Shown: positions 8,600 to 16,108 of the stretch, piece after piece
Layout: every line of letters begins with the position of its first letter
How positions within the stretch are numbered: the first letter of the stretch is position 1
Assembly (NCBI GenBank): GCA_964372035.1
Contig: CAYJPK010000013.1
Coordinates: 1 to 39,476 of the forward strand
Origin: CAYJPK01 sp964372035
GTDB taxonomy: Bacteria; Desulfobacterota; Desulfovibrionia; Desulfovibrionales; Desulfovibrionaceae
DNA length: 39,476 nt
Direction of reading: 5' to 3'
Translations under genes and position numbers: made by a program
Notes under the pieces: model-generated
The model's input: only the letters and a program-made list of their open reading frames with translations
Database searches by the model: none
Told to the model about the DNA's origin: nothing

Positions 8600-9279
8600 T
8601 GCATAGATATCCAATTTATATAGATTTAAGTCAAGCATCTTGCTTAGTTGTTGGGGCAGGGCAAATAGCAGAGCGTAAAATAAAAACTCTGTTGTGTAAT
8701 GGTCTAAAGCAACTAAGTGTAATAGATTTAAACAAAAAAGAACTTGGGTTTTGTCCATATGAAATTAATGCAAGCATCAAATATAATTTTATAAATCGTG
8801 CTTTTGAGCCAAATGATTTAACTGGCTTTACACTTGTCTTTGCTGCAACTAATAACAATGAGCTTAATCTTGAGATTTCAAAATTATGTGTCGAAAAATC
8901 AATATTGTGCAATGTTATTAGCAGTGCTAAACATGGTAGCTTTGTTAACGCTACGTGCTTTAATTTAGATGATTTGCAAGTTAGTCTTTTTGCTAGTGGA
9001 GCTGGTCCTAAGCTATCGAAAAATATTAGTAAAGATATTGAAAAATTTCTTTTAAACCGATATAAGAAACAAATGTTGTTTTTAAAAAAAGTACGACCAT
9101 ATATTTTACAGAATTTTTCGAAAAATGACAAAGAGGAGCTTTTAAACGCTTTTTCTAGCCATGAGTTTATGACTGCGCTTAATGATTATGATAAAGTTGA
9201 TTCTGCAATGTTTAGTATTTTAGATGAGCATTTGCATTTTTGCATTGAGGAGTTAGTGAATGTATATAATAGAGATTAG
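8596..9279 (+). CDS. precorrin-2 dehydrogenase / sirohydrochlorin ferrochelatase family (CysG N-terminal, Met8-like)
   Basis: Oxidises precorrin-2 to sirohydrochlorin with NAD and may insert iron to give siroheme. The 227 residues match only the N-terminal half of E. coli CysG; the methyltransferase half is absent and must be encoded elsewhere. The Rossmann motif VVGAGQIAERKI (residues 17-28) and LVFAATNNNELNLEIS are the dehydrogenase blocks, followed by FNLDDLQVSLFASGAGPKLSKNISKDIE, the usual Met8/CysG segment. It overlaps the gene before it by 4 bases and the HemX-like gene after it by 20, and hemA follows, so the cluster joins early tetrapyrrole synthesis to the siroheme branch. Sirohydrochlorin also feeds B12 and, in sulphate reducers, haem via the Ahb route. 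Two ATGs are adjacent (8596, 8599); either could start. Confidence 0.9.
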   Translation: MMHRYPIYIDLSQASCLVVGAGQIAERKIKTLLCNGLKQLSVIDLNKKELGFCPYEINASIKYNFINRAFEPNDLTGFTLVFAATNNNELNLEISKLCVEKSILCNVISSAKHGSFVNATCFNLDDLQVSLFASGAGPKLSKNISKDIEKFLLNRYKKQMLFLKKVRPYILQNFSKNDKEELLNAFSSHEFMTALNDYDKVDSAMFSILDEHLHFCIEELVNVYNRD

Positions 9280-10072
9280 CTCTGGTTTAGTTATTTTTCA
9301 TGCTATTTTAGCTGTCGTTGCAGTTTTTAGTGCTGTTTTGTCACTTAATCTTAGAATTAGTAAGATGGTGCAAGGCTTAACTACTGCTGTTATTTTTTTG
9401 CAAAGTGCTAATGTTGTTTGTCAATTCATCTATAGTCCTATTTTTAACCGTGCAGCATATCTTCAAATATTTGTTTTAATTCTTGCTGTTTTAAGCTTTG
9501 TATTATGGAAGCGAAAGAATTTTTCAAAACTAGCACTTGTGTTTATGCCACTAGTTTTAATTTTTAGCTTAATCGCAAACTTTATTCCAGAATCAAATAT
9601 TGTTCCTGATACGCATAAAATCTTTTTTACGAAGCATTTGGTTTGTATATTTGCAGCTCTAGTGTTCATCAGCATGAACTTTGGACTTGCTGTTTTATTT
9701 TTAATTCAAGAGCGCATGTTGAAAAAGAAGGATTTATTGAATAATAAATATGGTTTACCTGCAATTACTTGGCTTGATAATATGTCAAAAATAATTACGA
9801 TGCTTGGCTTTATTACATATTCTTTAGGAATACTATTTGGTTTAGTTGCGGCACGTGCATCATGGGGCGAGATTTTTAGCGGTGACCCTAAAGAAATAAT
9901 AAGTATTGTAATTTGGTTGATTTTTGCATTTTTAGTGCATCAGCGTTATGCTAAAAATTGGCGTGGTCGTAAACCTGCGATTCTGGCTATTGTTATTTTT
10001 GGATTAACAATAATTTCATTATTTATTGTGAATTTTATTTTACCAACTCATCATAGTTTTATTGGCGGATAA
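9260..10072 (+). CDS. HemX/CcsA-like cytochrome c assembly family membrane protein
   Basis: An integral membrane protein of 270 residues with about eight hydrophobic spans, related to CcsA (haem delivery for cytochrome c) and to HemX, which sits beside hemA in Bacillus and restrains glutamyl-tRNA reductase. TKHLVCIF followed by LFLIQERMLKKK and the terminal LPTHHSFIGG are family marks with candidate haem-ligand histidines. The tryptophan-rich motif (WGxxWxWDPKE in CcsA) reads WGEIFSGDPKE here, so two tryptophans are lost. Together with its place directly before hemA (2-base gap), this favours a HemX-type role over a cytochrome c synthase, but that is inference. GGAG at 9249-9252 supports the ATG at 9260 inside the preceding gene. 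Confidence 0.8.
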   Translation: MYIIEISSGLVIFHAILAVVAVFSAVLSLNLRISKMVQGLTTAVIFLQSANVVCQFIYSPIFNRAAYLQIFVLILAVLSFVLWKRKNFSKLALVFMPLVLIFSLIANFIPESNIVPDTHKIFFTKHLVCIFAALVFISMNFGLAVLFLIQERMLKKKDLLNNKYGLPAITWLDNMSKIITMLGFITYSLGILFGLVAARASWGEIFSGDPKEIISIVIWLIFAFLVHQRYAKNWRGRKPAILAIVIFGLTIISLFIVNFILPTHHSFIGG

Positions 10073-10074
10073 TT

Positions 10075-11331
10075 ATGCAGACTTGCATTTTGCTTATAGG
10101 TTTAAATCATCGTAGTGCTGATGTGCAAATTCGTGAAGCTTTTGCTCTAAATGCTGAAGTAGCAGAAGAGCTTAGAGCTAGCTTAAGTCTTGCTGATGAG
10201 ATTTTTATATTGTCGACTTGTAACCGTGTGGAGCTATTAGTTGTTGGCAAATCATATGCGGACATGACACGTGAAATTTTGCAAAATTGGTCAAGTATTT
10301 GTCAAAAAAATGTTGAGAATTTAGAGCCATATGTTTATATTTATAAAGCTGATGATGCTATAAAACATTTGTTTCAAGTGGCATCAAGTTTAGATTCAAT
10401 GGTCTTAGGTGAACCACAAATTTTAGGGCAAATGAAGCAGGCATTTCAGAATTCAAATGCTGCAAAAAGTTCAAAATTAATTTTGAATAAGATAATGCAT
10501 AAGGCCTTTTATGTTGCGAAAAAAATCAGAACAGAAACGGCACTTGCACAAAATGCAGTTTCAATTAGCTATGCAGCTGTGGAGCTTGGAAAACGAATTT
10601 TTGGCGATATGAAAGGTCATGCTGCTATGTTAATTGGTGCAGGCGATATGGCAGAGCTTGCAGCAACTCATCTTATGCAAGTTGGGATTTCACAGATTAT
10701 AGTTTGCAATAGAACTCTTGAAAATGCCAAAGCTTTATCAGAAAAATTTAATGGGCGTGCGATTGAGCTTAGCGCATTACAAGAGAACTTACATGAAGTT
10801 GATATTGTGATTAGCTCAACTGGTGCACAGGATTATGTTATAAAAGCTGATGAAGTAAAAGCAGCACTATATAAGCGAAAGCATCGCCCAATGTTTTTTA
10901 TTGATATTGCCGTACCAAGAGATATAGAGCCTGAAATTAATGAACTTGATAATGTTTATGTCTATGATATTGATGATTTAAATGAAGTTGTTGAAAATAA
11001 TCGTAAATCAAGGCTTGATGAGGCACAAAAAGCATATCTTATTGTTGAAAAAGAATGTGAGGATTTTATGGAGTGGCTTGAAGGATTAAAAATGCAACCA
11101 ACAATTGTCAGCTTGATTGACAAACATCGTGGCTATGCTAAAAACGAATTAGAGAAGACACTTAAAAAATTGAATTTAGATGACCAACAGGCTGAAAAAA
11201 TAGAACTAATGGTAAATGCAATAGTAAATAAAATTAATCATGATCCTATTAGTTTTCTAAAAAGCCAAAATAGTGATTCACATATGAGTGCTCAAACTAT
11301 AGATGTAACAAAGAAAATATTTAAACTTTAA
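10075..11331 (+). CDS. hemA: glutamyl-tRNA reductase
   Basis: First committed enzyme of C5-pathway tetrapyrrole synthesis: reduces glutamyl-tRNA(Glu) with NADPH to glutamate-1-semialdehyde. The 418 residues match the family. The catalytic Cys is C49 in LSTCNRVELL. GLNHRSADVQIREAFA at the N-terminus, LGEPQILGQMKQAF, the NADP-binding AMLIGAGDMAELAATHL and FFIDIAVPRDIEPEI are all diagnostic. The C-terminal helical dimerisation domain is complete. It lies behind the HemX-like gene and before the ferredoxin-nitroreductase with a 16-base gap. It supplies precursors for siroheme, haem and the B12 needed by NrdJ. Confidence 0.97.
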   Translation: MQTCILLIGLNHRSADVQIREAFALNAEVAEELRASLSLADEIFILSTCNRVELLVVGKSYADMTREILQNWSSICQKNVENLEPYVYIYKADDAIKHLFQVASSLDSMVLGEPQILGQMKQAFQNSNAAKSSKLILNKIMHKAFYVAKKIRTETALAQNAVSISYAAVELGKRIFGDMKGHAAMLIGAGDMAELAATHLMQVGISQIIVCNRTLENAKALSEKFNGRAIELSALQENLHEVDIVISSTGAQDYVIKADEVKAALYKRKHRPMFFIDIAVPRDIEPEINELDNVYVYDIDDLNEVVENNRKSRLDEAQKAYLIVEKECEDFMEWLEGLKMQPTIVSLIDKHRGYAKNELEKTLKKLNLDDQQAEKIELMVNAIVNKINHDPISFLKSQNSDSHMSAQTIDVTKKIFKL

Positions 11332-11347
11332 TGGGTTAGGAGTTTTT

Positions 11348-12136
11348 ATGCAAACTTGGATTGATGTTGAAAAATGCTGTAATGATAAGCTTTGTATCAA
11401 AATTTGTCCGCTAAAACTTTACTCTTTTTCTGATGGTAAGGTTACAATGGATAAAAGATTTGATGATAAATGTATTGGCTGTGGACAATGTACCGCTGTT
11501 TGTCCAAAAGATGCAATCAACCTAAAAAGTGTTGACCCAGCAAGTTTAGAAACTTGCACTAACAAAGTTGATTTTGATCTTGCAAAGGATTTTATTAAGT
11601 CACGTCGTTCAGTTCGTCATTTTGCTAAAGAACCAATTCCAAATGATATTGTTTTGCAAGCTCTAGATGTTGCTAGGCATGCACCATCAGCTTATAATAA
11701 ACAACCTACAAAATGGCTTGTGATTTCTGACCAAGAAAAAATACAAGGCTTAGCCAAGCTTACGGCTGATATTTTACGTGCAACTCGTAAGACCTTTTTT
11801 ACTCGATTAGCTGATGTGTATGATAATGGTTATGATGTCATGTTGCGTCATGCGCCGCAACTTGTAATTGCTTATGGTAAAACTGGCGATGAAATTTTAC
11901 CTTGTGATTGCAGTAGTGCATTAACCTACCTTGAACTTAGTTTACATAGCATGGGTTATGGAACTTGCTGGATGGGTTATGTTCAACGTGCAGCGCACAG
12001 AAGCCCTGAAATTAGCAATTATTTAGGTATGCCTTATGAGTATAATTTAATTGCAGGTCTTATGATTGGTAAGCCAATTTATAAGTATCGTCGTGTGCCA
12101 GCAAGAAAGCCACTTGATGTGACTTTTATGGATTAA
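11348..12136 (+). CDS. ferredoxin-nitroreductase fusion protein
   Basis: A 262-residue cytoplasmic flavoprotein: an N-terminal 2[4Fe-4S] ferredoxin domain (residues 1-60) fused to an FMN nitroreductase domain (about 75-262). The second cluster motif is classical (C42, C45, C48, C52). In the first, C10, C16 and C20 occupy ligand positions but position 13 is Asp, giving C-x2-D-x2-C-x3-CP. SRRSVRHFAKEPIPNDIV and ARHAPSAYNKQPTKW are the FMN-binding nitroreductase blocks; LHSMGYGTCWMGY and AGLMIGKP follow. Substrate unknown; such fusions are common in anaerobes and may reduce quinones, nitro compounds or enoates. GGTTAGGAG before the ATG is a strong ribosome site. It lies 16 bases after hemA, suggesting shared transcription, not necessarily shared function. 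Confidence 0.9.
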   Translation: MQTWIDVEKCCNDKLCIKICPLKLYSFSDGKVTMDKRFDDKCIGCGQCTAVCPKDAINLKSVDPASLETCTNKVDFDLAKDFIKSRRSVRHFAKEPIPNDIVLQALDVARHAPSAYNKQPTKWLVISDQEKIQGLAKLTADILRATRKTFFTRLADVYDNGYDVMLRHAPQLVIAYGKTGDEILPCDCSSALTYLELSLHSMGYGTCWMGYVQRAAHRSPEISNYLGMPYEYNLIAGLMIGKPIYKYRRVPARKPLDVTFMD

Positions 12137-12157
12137 TTTTAAATTTAGGAATAAATC

Positions 12158-12988
12158 GTGAAGAATATTTTTATTGTCTTAGCTTTTATTTTATTAATTC
12201 CAAATTATGTCTTAGCTATGTCAGAAATTGAAATCTGGCAAAAGGGAAACATCGAACAAGTACAGGAATTAATTAATAAAAAACTAACTGATAAAAAATA
12301 TGAAGGTGATTTAACTCCTCTTCATTTAGCTTCACGAAATAGTGCTGATATCAATATTGTTAAAGCATTACTTCAAAGCGGAGCAAAAATTGAGCAAAAA
12401 GATGCTCAGGGCTATACGGCGTTAATGCACGCAGCTATGTATAATAAACCTGAAATTGTTGAGCTTTTGTTTCAAAATGGTGCAAAGTTAGATACAAAAA
12501 GCAATAAAGGCTATAATGCTTTTATTTTAGCTGTATCAAATACTAAATATCCTGAAATGATTGAGCTATTTGCCAAAAACAAAGCTAATGTTAATCAAGT
12601 TGCAAAATTTGGCTGTACGCCACTTATGGTTTGCGCAATGAGCAATAATACTGATATTTTAGTTGAACTTATTAAACACGGTGCTGATGTTAATGCTTTA
12701 TCTGACGATAAAACGACAGCCCTAATGTTTGCAGCTATGGATAATCCTGATCCAAGCATGATTAATGAGCTTTTGCTTTCTGGTGCTGATATTAATGCTG
12801 TAAATGATTTAGGTATGAGTGCTTTAATGTTAAGTGCTAAAAACATTGCAGATATTGGTATTGCCTTGCTTGAACTTGGCGCGAATCATCTTTTGCTCAG
12901 TAAGGAAAAAAAGACAGCTCTTGACTATGCTAGGCTTGCAAATAATATGAAATTAACAAGCACTCTTTTAGCAATTAAAAAAGACTAG
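12158..12988 (+). CDS. secreted ankyrin-repeat protein
   Basis: A 276-residue protein with a Sec signal peptide (MKNIFIVLAFILLIPNYVLA, cleavage after the Val-Leu-Ala box) and then about seven ankyrin repeats from roughly residue 48 to the end. Repeat marks are TPLHLASRN, TALMHAAMYN, TPLMVCAMSNN, TALMFAAMDN and SALMLSAKN, each followed by an LL..GA segment. It should act in the periplasm as a protein-binding scaffold; no catalytic domain is present. The start is GTG at 12158, with AGGA at 12147-12150. Periplasmic ankyrin proteins of Pseudomonas (AnkB) help peroxide resistance with catalase, but there is no catalase here, so I assign no partner. Confidence 0.88.
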   Translation: MKNIFIVLAFILLIPNYVLAMSEIEIWQKGNIEQVQELINKKLTDKKYEGDLTPLHLASRNSADINIVKALLQSGAKIEQKDAQGYTALMHAAMYNKPEIVELLFQNGAKLDTKSNKGYNAFILAVSNTKYPEMIELFAKNKANVNQVAKFGCTPLMVCAMSNNTDILVELIKHGADVNALSDDKTTALMFAAMDNPDPSMINELLLSGADINAVNDLGMSALMLSAKNIADIGIALLELGANHLLLSKEKKTALDYARLANNMKLTSTLLAIKKD

Positions 12989-12997
12989 GGGGTTGAA

Positions 12998-13327
12998 ATG
13001 TCATACGATAACAATGAAACGATTTTAGTATATATTACTTGCCCTGATTTTGCTTGTGCAAAAAATTTAGCTAACCAGCTTTTGAAAGAGAAGCTAATCG
13101 CTTGTGCTAATGTCTTTGAGAAAATCCATTCCATGTATGTTTGGAAAGAAGAACTCATAAATAGCACTGAGAGTGTGATAATTGCCAAAACTAACAGTAA
13201 GTTATATGATAAATTACAAAGATTTGTGATTAATTTACATCCTTATGAATGTCCTTGTGTTGTAGCGATGCCAATTAGTCATGGTAGTGAAGATTTTTTA
13301 ACTTGGGTAAATAGTTCTATTGAGTAG
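12998..13327 (+). CDS. cutA: CutA1 divalent-cation tolerance family protein
   Basis: A 109-residue CutA1 protein, a small very stable trimer with a ferredoxin-like fold. ILVYITCPDFACAKNLANQLLKEKLIACANV at residues 9-39, SMYVWKEELINSTESVIIAKT and LHPYECPCVVAMPISHGSEDFLTWV are the conserved CutA1 blocks in the right order. The name comes from E. coli copper tolerance, but the true role is unclear across bacteria. AGGGGGTTGAA before the ATG is a good ribosome site, and the gene begins 9 bases after the ankyrin gene, making it the last member of the cluster that starts with the DedA gene. Confidence 0.93.
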   Translation: MSYDNNETILVYITCPDFACAKNLANQLLKEKLIACANVFEKIHSMYVWKEELINSTESVIIAKTNSKLYDKLQRFVINLHPYECPCVVAMPISHGSEDFLTWVNSSIE

Positions 13328-13344
13328 GTTTATTGTTTAAATTG

Positions 13345-13350
13345 TATAAT
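13345..13350 (+). promoter_or_regulatory. possible -10 hexamer before the PfkB gene
   Basis: A perfect TATAAT lies in the 40-base gap after cutA, 18 bases before the PfkB start. No -35 is recognisable at 16-18 bases, and in such AT-rich DNA a chance match is likely. Confidence 0.2.
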
Positions 13351-13367
13351 TAAATTGGAGTTTTAAA

Positions 13368-14303
13368 ATGTCTATTTATATTAATGGCTCGCTTGCATAT
13401 GATCGCATTATGAGCTTTCCTGGCAAATTTGAAGATCATATCTTAGCAGATAAGGTTCATATGCTAAACGTATCATTTATGGTTTCAGATATGCAGGTTA
13501 ACCGTGGTGGTAATGCTGGTAACATAGCTTATACCTTAGCTTTATTAAATGAAAAACCTATTATTGTCGCTAGTGCTGGCAAGGATTTTGCTTCCTATCA
13601 AGAAAAATTAGTTGATCTAGGTCTTTCGCTTGAAGGTATTAGATTTGTAAATGAAGAATTTACTGCAGGTGCTTACATTACAACTGATAGCAAAAATAAT
13701 CAAATCACAGGTTTTCACCCAGCTGCAATGATGTTTGGGACTAAATATGACATAAAAGCAAATGGAAATGATGTTGCTCTTATTGGACCAGGAAATATTA
13801 ATGATATGCTTGGTTTGCCACAAGAATTAGTTGATAAAGGCATTAAACTTATTTACGATCCAGGTCAGCAAATTCCTTGGCTTAGTGCAGATGATTTAAT
13901 TCGCATAATTTCGCTTTCACATATTTTCATTTCAAATGATTATGAATTTGAAATGATTTGTAATACAACTAAAAAGACAAAGGCTGAAATCTTAGCAATG
14001 TCAAATATTTGCATTACAACTCTAGGTGAAGAGGGTTCAGTTATTCAAGAAAATGGAACTGAAACAAAAATTGGAATTTGTAAGGCAAAACAAATAGTTG
14101 ACCCTACAGGTTGTGGTGATGCTTATCGCTCAGGACTTATTAAGGGCATGGTAAATGGTTTTGACTTAAAAACATCTGCACAAATTGGAGCTGTTTGCTC
14201 AACATACTGCCTTGAAACTTCAGCGCCGCAAGGGCATGAATTTACAATAGCAGAATTTGTTGCTAGATATAAAGAAACTTTTAACGAAGATATTGTTTTA
14301 TAA
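13368..14303 (+). CDS. PfkB/ribokinase-family sugar or nucleoside kinase
   Basis: An ATP-dependent kinase of the ribokinase fold, 311 residues. VNRGGNAGNIAYTLALLN near residue 45 is the N-terminal PfkB signature with the di-glycine hinge, and DPTGCGDAYRSGLIKGM near residue 245 is the C-terminal signature with the catalytic Asp and anion-hole glycines. NPDGREK-like loops are not obvious, and the sequence leans toward the adenosine-kinase-like branch of PfkB, so adenosine or a related nucleoside may be the substrate; I cannot decide. TTGGAG lies 9 bases before the ATG. The aminotransferase gene follows after 12 bases. Confidence 0.85.
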   Translation: MSIYINGSLAYDRIMSFPGKFEDHILADKVHMLNVSFMVSDMQVNRGGNAGNIAYTLALLNEKPIIVASAGKDFASYQEKLVDLGLSLEGIRFVNEEFTAGAYITTDSKNNQITGFHPAAMMFGTKYDIKANGNDVALIGPGNINDMLGLPQELVDKGIKLIYDPGQQIPWLSADDLIRIISLSHIFISNDYEFEMICNTTKKTKAEILAMSNICITTLGEEGSVIQENGTETKIGICKAKQIVDPTGCGDAYRSGLIKGMVNGFDLKTSAQIGAVCSTYCLETSAPQGHEFTIAEFVARYKETFNEDIVL

Positions 14304-14315
14304 TAGAGGATAAAC

Positions 14316-15506
14316 ATGATAATTTCACAGCAAATGCAAGATTATTTGAAAAATTCATCTTGGATTAGACGTATGTTTGAGGCAGGAATTGCATTAAAGC
14401 AAGAGCATGGCGCAGAAAATGTATATGATTTTAGCTTAGGTAACCCTGATTTACCACCACCAGCGCAAGTAGGCACTGCGCTTGAAAAACTCGCTAAAAC
14501 AGTGAGTGAACCTTTTAGCCTTGGTTATATGCCTAATGGTGGTTTTGTGTGGGCTAGAGAAATGCTTGCAAAATACTTATCAGAAGAGCAGAAGATTGAA
14601 GTTTCAATGCAAAATGTAATTTTAACATGCGGAGCTGCTGGTGCTATTAATGCTTTGTTTAGAGCAATTTTAAACCCAGGTGAAGAAGTTATTGCAATTG
14701 CGCCTTATTTTGTTGAATATGGTTTTTATGTAGAAAATCATGGTGGTAAGTTAACAAGAGTTAATTCAAAAGCTGATACTTTTGCACTTGATTTAGACGC
14801 TATTGAAGCAGCTATTAACGATAAGACACGTGCAATCATTGTTAATAGCCCAAATAACCCAACTGGTGTTATTTATTCTAAGGCTGAGCTTGAAGCCCTA
14901 GTTGCCTTGCTTGAGCGTGCAAGAGAAAAATATGGCAGACCAATTTTATTAATTTCTGATGAGCCATACAGATTCTTAGCTTTTGATGAGGTTGAAGTTG
15001 CACCAATTTTACCTTTATATGCTTATTCAGTTGTAATTGGTTCATTTTCAAAGAATTTATCATTAGCAGGAGAGCGTTTAGGTTATTTATCAACTTCACC
15101 TCTTTTAAGTAATGAAGAACTTGAGCCACTTATGGGTTCATTAATAATGACAAACCGTATCTTAGGCTTTGTAAATCCTCCTGTTATTGGTCAACATATC
15201 ATGGCAGAATCTTTATATAGCCCTGTTGATGCAAATATTTATAAAAAACGCCGTGATGCAATGGCAGAAGTTTTAAGTGCTGCTGGCTATGAATTTGAAA
15301 TGCCAAAAGGTGCTTTTTACTTCTTCCCTAAAGCACCTGGTGGAGATGATGTAAAATTTGTTTCAAAATTACTTGAACAACGTATTTTAGGCGTGCCTGG
15401 CAGTGGATTTGCTGGTCCTGGGCATTTCCGCTTAACTTTCTGTGTGAATGAAAATGTTATTTACAATTCAGCAGAAGGTTTTAAAAAAGCAATTAAAAGC
15501 ATGTAA
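14316..15506 (+). CDS. class I/II pyridoxal-phosphate aminotransferase
   Basis: A 396-residue fold-type I aminotransferase of the aspartate aminotransferase superfamily. FSLGNPDLPPP opens the domain, NSPNNPTGVIY near residue 180 holds the substrate-binding Asn, ISDEPYRFLAF the PLP-binding Asp and Tyr, and K246 in GSFSKNLSLAGERLGY forms the Schiff base. FRLTFCVNE near the end supplies the carboxylate-binding Arg. The donor and acceptor cannot be read from sequence; aspartate or another amino acid are possible. It precedes the IMP cyclohydrolase gene by 14 bases, but a link to purine synthesis is not implied. It is a different subgroup from the AlaC-like enzyme at 23479. Confidence 0.9.
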   Translation: MIISQQMQDYLKNSSWIRRMFEAGIALKQEHGAENVYDFSLGNPDLPPPAQVGTALEKLAKTVSEPFSLGYMPNGGFVWAREMLAKYLSEEQKIEVSMQNVILTCGAAGAINALFRAILNPGEEVIAIAPYFVEYGFYVENHGGKLTRVNSKADTFALDLDAIEAAINDKTRAIIVNSPNNPTGVIYSKAELEALVALLERAREKYGRPILLISDEPYRFLAFDEVEVAPILPLYAYSVVIGSFSKNLSLAGERLGYLSTSPLLSNEELEPLMGSLIMTNRILGFVNPPVIGQHIMAESLYSPVDANIYKKRRDAMAEVLSAAGYEFEMPKGAFYFFPKAPGGDDVKFVSKLLEQRILGVPGSGFAGPGHFRLTFCVNENVIYNSAEGFKKAIKSM

Positions 15507-15520
15507 AAAATGGAGTTAAT

Positions 15521-16108
15521 ATGGAATTTTTACCTATTAAAAGAGCGCTTTTAAGCGTAACAGACAAAAGCTCCTTAACAGATTTAGCTAAAATGTTAGT
15601 TGAAAAAGATGTTGAGCTTATTTCTACCGGTGGAACTTTAAAAGCCCTCGAGCAGGCAGGTTTTAAAGTAACTCCTGTTAGTGATATTACTGGATTTCCT
15701 GAGATTTTAGGTGGTCGTGTAAAAACACTCCACCCACATATCCATGGTGGTATCTTAGCTGATAAAGATAATCCTGAGCATTTGAAAACCTTAGAAGAAT
15801 TTAAAATTAAGCCAATTGATTTAGTTTGTGTTAATTTATATAATTTTGCATCTGCAGTTGATAAGCAATTATCACTTAAAGATGCTATTGAGGAAATTGA
15901 CATCGGTGGACCTTGCATGCTTCGTGCAACAGCTAAAAATTTCCACAGTATGACAGTTTTACCAGAAATTGCAGCATATGGTGAATTTATGGAAGAATTT
16001 AAGGCAAATGATGGTAAAATCAGCCTTGGATTTAGACAAAAAATGGCTGCTCGCACTTTTGCTTTAACTTCTGACTATGACAAGATGATTACTGGATATC
16101 TTCAGTGA
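15521..16108 (+). CDS. purH: IMP cyclohydrolase, stand-alone N-terminal domain of PurH
   Basis: Closes the ring of formyl-AICAR to give IMP, the last step of purine synthesis. Only the MGS-like cyclohydrolase domain is present: 195 residues against about 520 for bifunctional PurH, and it ends cleanly at a TGA with no trace of the AICAR transformylase domain downstream. KRALLSVTDKSSLTDLAKML, ISTGGTLKALEQAGF, GFPEILGGRVKTLHPHIHGGILA and IDIGGPCMLRATAKN are the conserved blocks. Split PurH is known in some anaerobes including Desulfovibrio-like bacteria, so this is likely a family form, not a truncation. Its last four bases overlap the GTG start of cbiG. The transformylase must be encoded elsewhere. 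Confidence 0.92.
   Translation: MEFLPIKRALLSVTDKSSLTDLAKMLVEKDVELISTGGTLKALEQAGFKVTPVSDITGFPEILGGRVKTLHPHIHGGILADKDNPEHLKTLEEFKIKPIDLVCVNLYNFASAVDKQLSLKDAIEEIDIGGPCMLRATAKNFHSMTVLPEIAAYGEFMEEFKANDGKISLGFRQKMAARTFALTSDYDKMITGYLQ

Noticed and set aside
8631..9131. 166-residue open frame on the - strand opposite precorrin-2 dehydrogenase
   Set aside because: It is antisense to a clear conserved gene, has no family features, and arises from AT-rich codon use.
13345..13350. Strong promoter for the PfkB block
   Set aside because: Only a -10 hexamer is present with no -35; kept as a low-confidence feature, not a finding.
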